A DNA stretch of 64,000 nt from an uncultured Rubrobacteraceae bacterium (GCA_902806085.1 CADCVH010000055.1:25892-89891), one strand, 5' to 3'; positions 55,433 to 64,000 are shown, counted from the first letter of the stretch. A program made the numbers and translations. Notes: a model not told the origin generated them from the sequence alone.

Positions 55433-56725
55433 CTACGGCAGCGTCTCGCAGGCGAGCCCGTTCCCGTCGGGGTCCAACACGTAAGGGTCCCCGGGAGTCA
55501 GGTAGAGTTGCGCCTCTTCCTGCGTCTGGAAGTCCCCGCAGGCGTAGTCGCCGGCCGGCGAGGCGGTCGCCTCGGGAGCGCCCGCCTCGGGGACCGTCGC
55601 TTCCGGGAAGGTTGTCTCCGGCGTTGTGGGCTCCGGCGCGGTCGTCTGGGGGTCCGTTTCGGGGGCCGTCTCAGGCGCCGTCTCAGGCGCCGTCTCAGGC
55701 GCCGTCTCAGGCGCCGTCGACTCGGGCGCGGTCGTCTCCCCGTCCCCGGCGCCCGGCGGGGGCTCCTCCGGCGGGGGCGCGAACCGGGGGACCTCGGCGA
55801 CGATGTCGTCCACCAGGTCCTCGCCCATGACCAGTTTCCACTCGTCGTCTACCTTGACGAGGTCCTGGAGCACGGGCGCGTTGAGGATGGGGTCGTCGAC
55901 CGGCTCCCCGTCTCTTGCGTAGAAGGTCCGGTCCATCTCGAAGGACGCCTCGTCGGCGCCGACGAAAACGCGGGTCAGGGAGTCGAGGCTAAGGTAGCGG
56001 CTGCCCCAGAGCGGTTCGTAGAAAGAGAGCCAGTCGCCCAGGGTGACGCCCTGGGTCGAGGTGGGGTCGTACATCTCGTAGGCCTCCTCGTAGGCCTTCT
56101 GCCTGAAGTACAGGTGGTAGACGCGCAGGTGGTCTTCGGGTGGGATCCCCTCCCGCCGGCTCGAGAGAAGGTCCAGGCTCGCCTTCGCGCCGGCCAGGCG
56201 GACCCCGAGACGCTCGGGCGTGGTGCCGTTGGGCACCGCGAAAAACAGGGTCGACGCGCGGCCCTGGCCCGGGCGCAGCTCCGCGGTCTCAAGCGGCTGT
56301 TCCGGCCGGTGGGTCCCCCCGCCGTCGTCCTCCAGCAGGGCCTCAGGGCGGATCGTCACCGGAGACCCCGAGTCGTTGGCCACCACGAAGTCCACCGCCA
56401 CGAACTCCTCCCCGTCGCCGCTGTCTTCTGTGAAGACGCGCTCGCCCGGCCCGGGCGCGTAGTGGAGGATGTCCTCGTACCGCACGGCGAAGAGCCTCAG
56501 GGATACGTCCCCGAGGCCGACCCTCTCGCCCAGCCCCCCGTCGGATTCCTCGGAGGCCAGAAGCCCGGGTTCCGGGTTCCTATCCTGCCGCCCACCGGCG
56601 GGGGTGCCCGGGTTGGCGGCCCGTTCGTCCGGGTCGTCTGTTTGCGTTTCTCCCGAGCAGGCCCACGCCGGCCCGAGAAGGACCAGCAGGCCGGCGAGGA
56701 TCACGAACTTTTTAAAGAGGCCCAC
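55433..56725 (-). CDS. lipoprotein with DUF4352-like domain and C-terminal excalibur motif
   Basis: 430 aa from GTG 56725. Lipoprotein signal (LFKKFVILAGLLVLLGPAWAC) with C about residue 22. A beta-sandwich (GLGERVGLGDVSLRLFAVRY, EEFVAVDFVVANDSGSPVTI) of DUF4352 type, then a helical region (YEEAYEMYDPTSTQGVTLGD). A Thr/Pro/Glu linker contains tandem ETAP units. The C-terminus, CGDFQTQEEAQLYLTPGDPY and DPDGNGLACE, is an excalibur calcium-binding motif. Surface-exposed; role unknown. Confidence 0.88.
   Translation of the reverse strand: MGLFKKFVILAGLLVLLGPAWACSGETQTDDPDERAANPGTPAGGRQDRNPEPGLLASEESDGGLGERVGLGDVSLRLFAVRYEDILHYAPGPGERVFTEDSGDGEEFVAVDFVVANDSGSPVTIRPEALLEDDGGGTHRPEQPLETAELRPGQGRASTLFFAVPNGTTPERLGVRLAGAKASLDLLSSRREGIPPEDHLRVYHLYFRQKAYEEAYEMYDPTSTQGVTLGDWLSFYEPLWGSRYLSLDSLTRVFVGADEASFEMDRTFYARDGEPVDDPILNAPVLQDLVKVDDEWKLVMGEDLVDDIVAEVPRFAPPPEEPPPGAGDGETTAPESTAPETAPETAPETAPETAPETDPQTTAPEPTTPETTFPEATVPEAGAPEATASPAGDYACGDFQTQEEAQLYLTPGDPYVLDPDGNGLACETLP
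55665..55718 (+). repeat. 12-bp tandem repeat in the lipoprotein linker
   Basis: Four identical copies of GCCGTCTCAGGC (665-712), plus half a copy, encode repeated Glu-Thr-Ala-Pro on the minus strand. The copies are identical at DNA level, so copy number should vary by slippage without changing the frame. Confidence 0.85.
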
Positions 56726-56773
56726 GAACGGGACATGATATGGGCACAGCCCCCCGCCTTCCACCCCGTCCCG

Positions 56774-57478
56774 CTAACGGACGCGGCGGCGCAGCCCGAA
56801 GGCGCGCCTCTGGTAGATGTACGCGGCAATAGCCAGGGCGGCGAGGCCCGCAAGTATCGCCCACGTCCCGAAGCCCGCCGGGGACCCGCCGAGGTAGACG
56901 AAGGCGAAGGTGCCAGGCAGCATCCCGAGGGCCGTCGCGCCGAAGAAGCTCCAGAAGCGGATGCTGCTCAAGCCGGCCGCGTAGCTTATGGCGTCGAAAG
57001 AGACAAGCGGGATAAGCCGCAGGACGAAGATCAAGGCAAGGCCGTGCTCCTCCACGTAACGGTCCAGGCGCGCCCCCCGCGCGCTCCCCGCCACGAAGTC
57101 CCGCCCGAAGAGCCGGGAGATGCCGAAGGAGATCACGCCCCCGATCAGGACCCCCACCCACGTCAGCAAGAACCCTTCCACTACCCCGAAGGTGTACCCG
57201 CCGGCTATCGCCACGGCCGGCGCCGGCAGCGGCGCCACGACCGCCTGCGCGACCAGGAACGCCAGGTACACCAGCGGCGCCCACACGCCGGCCCCGGCTA
57301 TCGCCCGCTGAACCCGCTCCCTGTCGGAGAAGACCTCCCACAGCGAAGCCCCCCACCCCGTCAACCACAGCACGAGCAGAACGGCGCAGAGGATCCCAAC
57401 CCCCACAAGCACCCTGGGCAGGAGCCGGCGCCCCGGCACCAGCTCCTCCAACGGGCCCTCCCGCGCCGTGCGCCGCAT
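56774..57478 (-). CDS. TVP38/TMEM64-family (DedA-like) membrane protein
   Basis: 234 aa from ATG 57478. SNARE-associated/VTT domain: PLPAPAVAIAGGYTFGVVEG, GRDFVAGSARGARLDRYVEE, and FVLRLIPLVSFDAISYAAGL, with five or six membrane helices. Family members act as phospholipid scramblases or undecaprenyl-carrier flippases in some bacteria, but this subgroup is not assigned. The C-terminal helix ends in an Arg-rich tail. Confidence 0.92.
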   Translation of the reverse strand: MRRTAREGPLEELVPGRRLLPRVLVGVGILCAVLLVLWLTGWGASLWEVFSDRERVQRAIAGAGVWAPLVYLAFLVAQAVVAPLPAPAVAIAGGYTFGVVEGFLLTWVGVLIGGVISFGISRLFGRDFVAGSARGARLDRYVEEHGLALIFVLRLIPLVSFDAISYAAGLSSIRFWSFFGATALGMLPGTFAFVYLGGSPAGFGTWAILAGLAALAIAAYIYQRRAFGLRRRVR

Positions 57479-57549
57479 CGCGTCCTCTCGTGGTCCTGAA
57501 ACGGCCATCTTCCCGGCCTGGATTGTATCGTGGCGCCCCGGTGGGAGGA

Positions 57550-58320
57550 CTACCGACCGTCCCGAAGCATCCCGACGTACACCCGCGTGTCGTACCGGAC
57601 GGTCACCGCGCCGCCGTCCTGGTATCTCGAAAAGACGTCTTCGAGATCCGCCAGCATCTCCGCGCACCCAGGCTCGCCCTCGGCCGGCACGTATGACGAG
57701 GACAGCACCCGGCCCTTCAGGCCGGCGAGATCCAGCCTCTGCGCATTGCCGAAGGTCCACTCCTCGACCGGCATCGGCGCGAAGAAGTCCTTGGTTTTCC
57801 CGGCACTCCCCCGGCGACCGTGGTTGACCTCCCCGTAATCCGTCCCGTGCGTCTCCAGCAAACGTTCGTAGGCCCCAAGGAAGCCCGTCCTCTCCTTCCG
57901 TCGCGCGTTCCAGACGAGCACGACCCGGCCGCCCGGCTTCAAGATACGCCCGAACTCCCGCCGCGCGGGCCCCGGATCGAACCAGTGAAAAGCCTGGCCG
58001 GCGGTCACGAAATCCGCGCTCCGGTCCGGCAGCGTCGTCGCCTCCGCCGTGGCCTCCACGCTGGTGAAACGGGGAAACGCCGCCAGCAGCCGCTCTCCGG
58101 CCCACCGCATCTCCGCGTTCGGCTCCACGCCGTAGACCCGGTTGCCGTTCTCCAGAAACATCCGCGCCAACGCGCCGGTACCCGAACCCACGTCCGCGAT
58201 CTCCGGATCCCGCGTAAGACCGTACCGTTCCCGCAAAAGCTCCAGGATCTCCCGCGGATACCCCGGACGGTGCCGGACGTAGTTCTCTACCCGCACGGAG
58301 AACCTCTGCGTAGATTCCAT
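57550..58320 (-). CDS. class I SAM-dependent methyltransferase
   Basis: 256 aa from ATG 58320, with AGGAAGGGGG upstream. SAM motif I EIADVGSGTGALARMFLENG, motif II VYGVEPNAEM, and the FVTAGQAFHWFDP stretch typical of the UbiE/Methyltransf_11 group acting on small molecules. C-terminal region variable. Substrate unknown. Independent of the yebC operon, which ends 86 bases away on the same strand. Confidence 0.9.
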   Translation of the reverse strand: MESTQRFSVRVENYVRHRPGYPREILELLRERYGLTRDPEIADVGSGTGALARMFLENGNRVYGVEPNAEMRWAGERLLAAFPRFTSVEATAEATTLPDRSADFVTAGQAFHWFDPGPARREFGRILKPGGRVVLVWNARRKERTGFLGAYERLLETHGTDYGEVNHGRRGSAGKTKDFFAPMPVEEWTFGNAQRLDLAGLKGRVLSSSYVPAEGEPGCAEMLADLEDVFSRYQDGGAVTVRYDTRVYVGMLRDGR

Positions 58321-58405
58321 CAAGCCCCCTTCCTGCCCGAGACAACGAAAAGCGGCCGACCCGCGCCGACCGCCCAAGAACCCGAGGTGCTGAAATGCTA
58401 GCAGT

Positions 58406-59158
58406 TTAAGTCGCTACCTCCGCCATGACCTCGTCGCTTATATCGAAGTTCGCGTAGACCTCCTGGATATCGTCGTTCTCTTCGAGGGCGTCGATAAGTC
58501 GCAGGGTCTGCTTGGCCGTGCCGGCGTCGAGGTCTATGCTGTTCTGGGGCTCCATCGTGATCTCGGCGTTCTCGTAGGAGATACCGGCCTCGTCGAGCGC
58601 CGCGCGCACCGCCGTGAAGTCCTCCGGCGTGGTCACGACGCGGTAGTCGCCCTCCTGCTCCTGGACGTCTTCCGCGCCCGCCTCCAGGGCGGCAATCATC
58701 AGCTCGTCCTCGTCGGTGTCGTCCTTCGGGACGAGGATGATCCCCTTCCGCTCGAAGAGGTACGCCACGGACCCGCTCGTCCCGAGCTTGCCGCCGTTTT
58801 TGGAGAAGACGTAGCGCACGTCGGAGGCCGTCCGGTTGCGGTTGTCCGTCAGGGCGTCCACGAGAACGGCTACGCCGCCCGGGGCGTAGCCTTCGTAGGT
58901 GATCCTCTCGATGGCCGCCGCGTCGGCGCCGGAGCCGGTCCCCTTGTCGATGGCCCGCTGGATGTTGTCGTTGGGCATGTTGCCGTCTTTGGCCTTCTGG
59001 ACCGCGAGGCCCAGGCCCGGGTTCATCTCCACGTCGCCCCCGCCTTCGCGCGCCGCGACGGTTATGGCCTTGGACAGCTTGCCGAAGAGCGCCCCGCGCT
59101 TGGCGTCGGCCGCACCCTTCTTGCGCTTGATCGTGGACCACTTGCTATGACCGCTCAA
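58406..59158 (-). CDS. YebC/PmpR-family regulatory or translation factor
   Basis: 250 aa from ATG 59158. [39 protein letters not shown] and [20 protein letters not shown] are the family hallmarks. Members are transcription regulators or relieve ribosome stalling at prolines. Overlaps the pdxT end by 14 bases, giving pdxS-pdxT-yebC. Confidence 0.96.
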   Translation of the reverse strand: MSGHSKWSTIKRKKGAADAKRGALFGKLSKAITVAAREGGGDVEMNPGLGLAVQKAKDGNMPNDNIQRAIDKGTGSGADAAAIERITYEGYAPGGVAVLVDALTDNRNRTASDVRYVFSKNGGKLGTSGSVAYLFERKGIILVPKDDTDEDELMIAALEAGAEDVQEQEGDYRVVTTPEDFTAVRAALDEAGISYENAEITMEPQNSIDLDAGTAKQTLRLIDALEENDDIQEVYANFDISDEVMAEVAT

Positions 59159-59747
59159 TGCCGCATACCTCCTCGAGAAAGTACTCGTGAAACCTGGTGT
59201 CGTCCGTGAGCTCCGGGTGAAAGGCCGTCACGAGTATGTTCTCCCCCCGGGCCGCCACGACCTTGCCCTCGACCTCAGAGAGGACCTCGACCCCGGGCCC
59301 CACGTCCTCGAAGAACGGCGCCCGGATAAACACCCCGGTAAACGGCCCGTCGAAGCCTTCCACGTCGAGGTCCTTCTCGAAGGAGTGGACCTGCCGCCCG
59401 AACCCGTTGCGCTCCACGAGCGCGTTCATCAGCCCGATCAGGGGCTGGCGCGGCCCCGTCGTCGCGGAAGCGGCGAGCACCATCCCGGCGCACGTCCCCC
59501 ACACCGGGCCGCCCTTGTAAAAGTAGCTGCGGAGCCCATCGAGAAGCCCCGAGGAGACCAGCATCTTCCCGATGGTCGTAGACTCCCCGCCGGGCACGAT
59601 AACGCCGGCCAGGCCCTTCAACTCCTCTACGGTCCTCACCTCGACCGGCTCTACGCCGAGCCGGCGCAGGATCCCCGCGTGCTCCCGGACGTCGCCCTGG
59701 AGCGCGAGGATGCCGACCCTCGGCCTCTCGTCGCCGTTACCAGCCAC
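59145..59747 (-). CDS. pdxT: pyridoxal 5'-phosphate synthase glutaminase subunit
   Basis: 200 aa from GTG 59747, overlapping the pdxS stop. Class I glutaminase: [35 protein letters not shown], Cys nucleophile in [10 protein letters not shown], and [10 protein letters not shown] with the His and Glu. It supplies ammonia to PdxS. Confidence 0.96.
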   Translation of the reverse strand: MAGNGDERPRVGILALQGDVREHAGILRRLGVEPVEVRTVEELKGLAGVIVPGGESTTIGKMLVSSGLLDGLRSYFYKGGPVWGTCAGMVLAASATTGPRQPLIGLMNALVERNGFGRQVHSFEKDLDVEGFDGPFTGVFIRAPFFEDVGPGVEVLSEVEGKVVAARGENILVTAFHPELTDDTRFHEYFLEEVCGIERS

Positions 59748-60633
59748 GCGTCGCGAGCCGCTCCTCTTCTTTGAGATCCCCCATCTCCCGACCGACCATC
59801 GCCTCGCCCAGGCCCCGGCTCGCCTCGGCCACGGCCTTCGCGTCCTTGTAGTGCGTGGTCGCCTTGACGATGGCCCGCGCCCGCGAGGCCGGGTCACCGC
59901 TCTTGAAGATGCCGCTCCCGACGAACACGCCGTCGGCCCCAAGCTGCATCATCAACGCCGCATCGGACGGCGTCGCGATGCCCCCGGCCGTGAACAGCAC
60001 CACCGGCAGCCGGCCGTTCTCCGCGACCCACCGCACCAGCTCGTAGGGCGCCCGCAGTTCTTTGGCCTCGCTCATGAGCTCGTCCACTTCGAGCACGCCC
60101 AGGCGCCGGATGCCGCCGACGATCGCGCGCATGTGGCGGACCGCCTCGACCACGTTGCCGGTGCCGGCCTCGCCCTTCGAACGGATCATGGCCGCGCCCT
60201 CGCCGATGCGCCGCAAAGCCTCCCCGAGGTTCGTCGCCCCGCACACGAAGGGCACCTCGAAGGCCGCCTTGTCTATGTGGTGCTTCTCGTCGGCGGGGGT
60301 AAGCACCTCGGACTCGTCGATGTAGTCCACTTCGAGCGCTTCGAGCACCTGCGCCTCGACGAAGTGGCCTATGCGCGCCTTCGCCATCACGGGGATCGAG
60401 ACGGCCTCCTGGATGCCCGAGATCATCTCCGGGTCGCTCATCCTGGCGACCCCGCCGTCCGCCCTGATGTCCGCCGGCACGCGTTCGAGCGCCATCACCG
60501 CGACGGCCCCCGACTCCTCCGCGATCCGCGCCTGCTCGGCGTCGACCACGTCCATGATAACGCCGCCCTTGAGCATCTGGGCCATCCCGCTCTTGACCCT
60601 GAACGTCCCGGTTAACCGCCCGTTTTCCGACAT
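59737..60633 (-). CDS. pdxS: pyridoxal 5'-phosphate synthase subunit
   Basis: 298 aa from ATG 60633. TIM barrel: [40 protein letters not shown] (active lysine), and [20 protein letters not shown]. It joins ribose 5-phosphate, glyceraldehyde 3-phosphate and ammonia to make PLP directly. A TAAGAT box lies about 40 bases upstream. Confidence 0.97.
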   Translation of the reverse strand: MSENGRLTGTFRVKSGMAQMLKGGVIMDVVDAEQARIAEESGAVAVMALERVPADIRADGGVARMSDPEMISGIQEAVSIPVMAKARIGHFVEAQVLEALEVDYIDESEVLTPADEKHHIDKAAFEVPFVCGATNLGEALRRIGEGAAMIRSKGEAGTGNVVEAVRHMRAIVGGIRRLGVLEVDELMSEAKELRAPYELVRWVAENGRLPVVLFTAGGIATPSDAALMMQLGADGVFVGSGIFKSGDPASRARAIVKATTHYKDAKAVAEASRGLGEAMVGREMGDLKEEERLATRGW

Positions 60634-60730
60634 AGGTTTTGCCCCCGTGAGTGATTACTAGAACCCGTTAAACGTATCTTACTACCAGCGCCCCATCAGG
60701 CCAAACCGGGACCGGCCGAAACCGGCGATC

Positions 60731-60931
60731 CTAGCGCTTCTTGCGCTCCTTGGCGTACTCCTCGGAGAACTTCTTCAGGAACGCCTCGATGCCGTGGCCT
60801 GCCGCGCGTTTGGCGGCCGGGAAGACCACGCCCGCCTCGTGGCGCGCGACGTCGGCCACCTTGCGGAAGACGCGCGCCCTGCCGGAGGGCTCCGAACCGC
60901 CGTTACCCGAGATCTGCGTCCTATCCTTCAT
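60731..60931 (-). CDS. 66-aa basic helical protein of the ArsA operon
   Basis: 66 aa from ATG 60931 (ATGA overlap with the gene before). RVFRKVADVARHEAGVVFPA and GIEAFLKKFSEEYAKERKKR give an amphipathic helical product with a basic tail. No family recognised. Last gene after the site-2 protease, the ArsA ATPase and a 67-aa protein, all coupled by overlaps. Confidence 0.75.
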   Translation of the reverse strand: MKDRTQISGNGGSEPSGRARVFRKVADVARHEAGVVFPAAKRAAGHGIEAFLKKFSEEYAKERKKR

Positions 60932-61131
60932 CTTATCTCTATGCGCTCCCGGGGCGCCTCTTCCGGCCTTGCGGCAGTACCGTCCGGGCGCGCGAGGGCG
61001 GCGACGCCCTTGAGCGCCTCGAACCCGGCCCGCCGGAAATGGACCGCGGCCCTCTTGCGCCGCTCGCCGGGGACCGCGACGTAGGCGATCACACCCAACA
61101 AGCCGCCCTTCCCGCGTCGCTCAGATGCCAT
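60928..61131 (-). CDS. 67-aa basic protein of the ArsA operon
   Basis: 67 aa from ATG 61131, overlapping the ArsA stop. LLGVIAYVAVPGERRKRAAV and HFRRAGFEALKGVAALARPD form a short amphipathic or peripheral-membrane helix plus a basic patch. Position between ArsA and a second tiny protein suggests an accessory or substrate-binding role. No known domain. Confidence 0.75.
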   Translation of the reverse strand: MASERRGKGGLLGVIAYVAVPGERRKRAAVHFRRAGFEALKGVAALARPDGTAARPEEAPRERIEIR

Positions 61132-62293
61132 CCGTGAGCCTCACCTTCAGTTGCCCGTCTTCTACGCTCGCCCCCGCCGCCGAGAGCCGGGCCAGCGAAT
61201 CGGGGAGCAGGATGTTGCGCCGGTAGCCCCCGACCCTCACGAAGAGCTCGGCCCCGCGCTTCGAGAGGTCCACGTCCTTCTTCTCCGCCAGCGGCAGGTT
61301 GAAAACCACCTCGTACCCCTCGCCCGTCTTGACCACGTCGTGAGCCGCCCCCTCGAAGAGCATCGGCAGCGGGTCCGACCCGTCGAAGACGTCGTCTGCC
61401 AGGGCTTCCAGCGCCTCCAGCCCGAACATCTCGCGGTCAAAGAGCCGGGCCGTGAGGATCGGGATCGGCGAGAAGGCCTCCTCGATGCTCCTCATGTGCC
61501 GCCCCTGCGCCTCCCGCCACTGGTCGAAGTACGGGTCCGTCACGGTGTCCGGCAACAATCGGTTGACGACCACGGCGTCAACCCCGTAGTCGTAGAGGTT
61601 CAGGTACGTGTACGCCCGCCGGGCCTCCGCCACCACCATCTTCTCCGCGTTCACGACCAGCCGTACGGAGGCCTGCCTGCGGTCCGTCAGTATCTCCTCC
61701 ACGCCGGCGATGGCCTCGTAGAACCTCTGGCCGGCGGCGAAGACGCTGTCCTCGGGAAGGGGCGGCAGCGACCTCGTCCTGTTGGCGAAGGGCCGCACCA
61801 GCTTCGCGGCGCGGCGCTGTATCGGCAGAAGCTTCTCGACGTACCAGTTCATCTGGTCCGGCAGGCTCAAGAGCTTTAGCGTCTCCCCCGTCGGCGCCGC
61901 GTCCACGATGAGCGCGTCGTAGCCGGCCTCCTGGTGGTGCCGGCGGACCATGAGCAGGCCGAAGAGCTCGTCCATCCCCGGCAGCATCGCCAACTCCTCG
62001 GCGGCTAAAGTGTTCGCGCCCTGCCACTCGAAGACCGTCGAGACGTAAGACTGTATCTGCGCCCAGTTCTCCTCGATCATGGACGTGTGGTCCATCTCCT
62101 GCGCCCACACGCCCGTCGCCATCTCCTTCGGGTCGGGCCCGATGGGCGCGTCGAACGCGTCGGAGAGCGAGTGCGCCGGGTCCGTGCTCATCACGAGCAC
62201 CCGCTTCCCCTGCCGGGCCGCCTTGAGCGCCGTGGCCGCGGCGACGCTGGTCTTCCCGACCCCGCCCTTGCCGGTGTACAGGATCGTCCGCAA
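61121..62293 (-). CDS. ArsA/GET3-family ATPase with HSP20-like C-domain
   Basis: 390 aa from TTG 62293. Deviant P-loop LYTGKGGVGKTS (residues 5-16), switch I STDPAHSLSDAFD, switch II DALIVDAAPTGETLKLL, and the adenine-binding VVVNRLLPD. The C-terminal 70 residues (EGYEVVFNLPLAEKKDVDLS, AELFVRVGGYRRNILLP) are an ArsA-HSP20-like domain. No arsenite-binding Cys triad and no arsB nearby. This fits a GET3-type membrane-protein targeting or chaperone role. It starts two bases past the site-2 protease stop. Confidence 0.93.
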   Translation of the reverse strand: MRTILYTGKGGVGKTSVAAATALKAARQGKRVLVMSTDPAHSLSDAFDAPIGPDPKEMATGVWAQEMDHTSMIEENWAQIQSYVSTVFEWQGANTLAAEELAMLPGMDELFGLLMVRRHHQEAGYDALIVDAAPTGETLKLLSLPDQMNWYVEKLLPIQRRAAKLVRPFANRTRSLPPLPEDSVFAAGQRFYEAIAGVEEILTDRRQASVRLVVNAEKMVVAEARRAYTYLNLYDYGVDAVVVNRLLPDTVTDPYFDQWREAQGRHMRSIEEAFSPIPILTARLFDREMFGLEALEALADDVFDGSDPLPMLFEGAAHDVVKTGEGYEVVFNLPLAEKKDVDLSKRGAELFVRVGGYRRNILLPDSLARLSAAGASVEDGQLKVRLTDGI

Positions 62294-62294
62294 G

Positions 62295-63176
62295 CTAACG
62301 CAGCACCGTCGGGTCGGGCACGAAGGTCGCCGCCATGCCAAGCGCCAGGAGCGCGATGAGCCCGAAGTACGCGATCCCAACCAGCAGGCGGTCCTTCGGC
62401 TCGACGGCGTAGTAGGCCTTGCCCTCGGGCGTCCCGCGCGTCCGCCACCGCCGCCACAACTCCATCCCACCCAGGATGGCTATAAAGATGAGGACGGGGT
62501 TCGGGTTGACGAAGAGCAGGCCCACGACGCCGAGCACCCCCACGATCCAGAACACCGGCGAGAGCGCCCCGATAGCCCTACCCCCGTCGAGCGGCAGCAT
62601 CGGCAGCAGGTTGAACAGGTTCAAGAAGAACCCGACGTAGGCGAGCCCCAAGAAGAGCGGCTCCTGGCTGATCTCGTAGATGCCCCAGGCGCCCAGGGCC
62701 CCCAACGAGCCCAGTATCGGCCCGGCAAGCCCCACCCGCGCCTCGGCAAGAGCGTCCTTCGGCATCTGTTTCATCGCCACGAACGCCCCGAGGAACGGGA
62801 TGAACATCGGCGCCGAGGCCGCTATTCCTTCCCGCCTGAGTTGCAGGACGTGGCCCATCTCGTGGATCCAGATCAAGACGACGAACCCGACAGCGAACCA
62901 CACAGGAAACAGCAGCGCGTAAGCCCCCACGCTCACGACCATCGTCAGCGCCGTTCCCAGGAACTTGACCTTGAGGAGAAGAAGCGCGAGGCCCTTGAAC
63001 TTCGCGAGCAATAAACCCACCGCCGCCAGCGGCGCCAGGAGCCTCTTCACAACGCTCCAGGGCCCGCCTTCGGGCCTCAAAGGCTCGTAGACCGGGGCAC
63101 CGGGGCGCGCCTCCGCGTCGCTGCGGAAGAAAGGCCGGTCTGCGTCACCCTCGTTCAGGTATTCGAATCGCTTCAC
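62295..63176 (-). CDS. site-2 protease family (M50) intramembrane metallopeptidase
   Basis: 293 aa from GTG 63176. HEMGH (residues 105-109) supplies the zinc His residues and catalytic Glu; the third ligand is in LLPMLPLDGGRAIG. About six transmembrane helices follow a long cytoplasmic N-terminus with no PDZ domain. A TATAAT box lies six bases before the start with no ribosome site, implying a leaderless mRNA. First gene of the ArsA operon. Confidence 0.92.
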   Translation of the reverse strand: MKRFEYLNEGDADRPFFRSDAEARPGAPVYEPLRPEGGPWSVVKRLLAPLAAVGLLLAKFKGLALLLLKVKFLGTALTMVVSVGAYALLFPVWFAVGFVVLIWIHEMGHVLQLRREGIAASAPMFIPFLGAFVAMKQMPKDALAEARVGLAGPILGSLGALGAWGIYEISQEPLFLGLAYVGFFLNLFNLLPMLPLDGGRAIGALSPVFWIVGVLGVVGLLFVNPNPVLIFIAILGGMELWRRWRTRGTPEGKAYYAVEPKDRLLVGIAYFGLIALLALGMAATFVPDPTVLR

Positions 63177-63182
63177 GGGGAA

Positions 63183-63188
63183 ATTATA
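63183..63188 (-). promoter_or_regulatory. -10 box of the site-2 protease/ArsA operon
   Basis: TATAAT, preceded by GGGCGG, six bases before the GTG start. The 150 bases upstream contain an 8-bp inverted pair GGAGTCCG/CGGACTCC but no gene. Confidence 0.65.
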
Positions 63189-63338
63189 CCGCCCGTCCCG
63201 GCCGGCTAGAGGGGCGGACCCCGCTCGTTTATCCGACGCGCTGCTTAGCCGTGTATACGGTGGAGTCCGATTCCCTACACGACCCTGGTAACCAGCGAAA
63301 CGGACTCCGGGTTATATATCCGGCCGGGCCGCGGGCGC

Positions 63339-63737
63339 TCAGATCTGCCCACCCCTGTGCCGGTACGTGCCACTAGACCGTTGCTGCTCCTCGACGGTGC
63401 GGATGGCCTCGGGCACGGCCTCTAGCCGGCCCTTGGGGATGGGTTCACCGCTCTCGTCGGAGAGGCCATAGGTGCCTTCCTCTATCTTCTGCAACGCACG
63501 CTCGACGTGCTCGAGCCGGCGCTCCACCTGCTCCTCAACCGTGGCGTCCACCTCGCGCGTGAAGAGCGACTGGCTCATGTCTCCCGAGTCGTTCGCGGTG
63601 AGATCCCCTTCGTCTTCGCCGCGGTCTCGCTGATCGTCCTCAAGGCCGCCGCCCAACCGCGCGAGCTCCCCCCGTATTTCCTCAAGCCGCCGCCGCTGCT
63701 GTTGCACAAACCCCTCGTCGAGTTCCGTGTTCGCCAC
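63339..63737 (-). CDS. DksA/TraR-like protein lacking zinc cysteines
   Basis: 132 aa from GTG 63737, with GAGGAG upstream. N-terminal coiled coil (QQQRRRLEEIRGELARLGGG) and a C-terminal segment aligned to the TraR zinc finger: GTYGLSDESGEPIPKGRLEA, then VPEAIRT. The family CxxC and second Cys pair are replaced by Ser, Glu and Thr. Acidic coiled-coil tip residues (DSGDMSQSL) are present. It may still enter the RNA polymerase secondary channel and bind ppGpp partners; relA is elsewhere in the window. Confidence 0.85.
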   Translation of the reverse strand: MANTELDEGFVQQQRRRLEEIRGELARLGGGLEDDQRDRGEDEGDLTANDSGDMSQSLFTREVDATVEEQVERRLEHVERALQKIEEGTYGLSDESGEPIPKGRLEAVPEAIRTVEEQQRSSGTYRHRGGQI

Positions 63738-63797
63738 ACCCGCTCCTCTCTATCTCCAAGACTCCACCATACAACAAACCCGCACGTTCACGCTCAG

Positions 63798-63830
63798 ACA
63801 AAAAAGAAACCGGCCCCGCTTGCCGCGGCC
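63798..63830 (-). terminator. terminator of the rRNA operon
   Basis: On the minus strand a GC-rich imperfect hairpin (63812-63830) is followed by TTTCTTTTTT (800-809), about 50 bases past the 5S gene. Confidence 0.6.
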
Positions 63831-63880
63831 CGTTGCTGACCGCTGACAAGCCGACCGGCTGACCAGCTAAAAGAAAAATG

Positions 63881-63990
<110 letters not shown>

Positions 63991-64000
63991 CTTAATCAAA

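Noticed and set aside
63190..63338. tRNA-like inverted repeats before the DksA-like gene
   Set aside because: GGAGTCCG/CGGACTCC is only one arm pair; no cloverleaf with T-loop and anticodon arms could be drawn.

Overview
The window is high-GC DNA with strong codon bias, many GTG/TTG starts and 4-nt start/stop overlaps. I read it as an actinobacterial chromosome, most probably Rubrobacter or a close relative. That is inferred from gene content and order: an IscU-MnmA fusion, a SigB/SigF-type sigma locus, and the order pdxS-pdxT-yebC-ruvCAB-queA-tgt-secDF-relA-hisS-aspS-nifS-mnmA-alaS-ruvX-mltG. It was not tested by a search.

Positions 1-4450 belong to an integrated mobile element. A promoter with an adjacent palindrome drives four overlapping genes: a zinc-ribbon protein, a DUF3102-type protein, a small HExxH protein and a large serine recombinase. 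The recombinase gene runs into the host gene for a PilB/GspE-type pilus ATPase. That ATPase is cut off right after the codons for TGHLVLATL, so the right attachment junction lies at about 4436-4452. The other end of the element and the 3' part of pilB lie outside the window.

Positions 6000-16700, mostly minus strand, hold prepilin peptidase, mltG, ruvX, alaS, a sigma factor with a degenerate anti-sigma-like partner, two small envelope proteins, the IscU-MnmA fusion, cysteine desulfurase and a lipoprotein. Positions 16900-23200, plus strand, hold aspS, a polysaccharide deacetylase and a tight four-gene operon (acyl-CoA dehydrogenase-like protein, NodS-like methyltransferase, FAD reductase, family 2 glycosyltransferase) that ends in a 13-bp hairpin. 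Positions 23300-28400 form an accessory zone: a DUF4239 membrane protein, an esterase, a CSLREA beta-helix protein, and several small or decayed genes.

Positions 28459-33943 form one overlapping stringent-response and translation operon (relA, MOSC, MBL hydrolase, hisS, sirtuin). It is followed by a UbiB kinase, a phasin-like protein, a frameshifted GNAT gene, and the DUF2905-queA-tgt-secD-secF operon, which has no yajC. Positions 41700-51000 hold two tandem secreted M28 peptidases, gamma-glutamyltransferase, a VOC protein, an EamA transporter, ilvD and a decayed pentapeptide-repeat gene. Positions 51200-63700 hold an App1-type phosphatase, small proteins, ruvCAB, an excalibur lipoprotein, a TVP38-type membrane protein, a methyltransferase, yebC, the pdxST pyridoxal phosphate synthase genes, an operon of site-2 protease, GET3/ArsA ATPase and two tiny proteins, and a cysteine-less DksA-like protein. 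The window ends in a 5S rRNA gene, the 3' end of an rRNA operon to the right.

Two genome-wide themes stand out. Several genes have a -10 box six bases before the start codon, which implies leaderless mRNAs. Several well-identified genes lack any ATG, GTG or TTG near their expected N-terminus and probably start at CTG, ATA or ATC.
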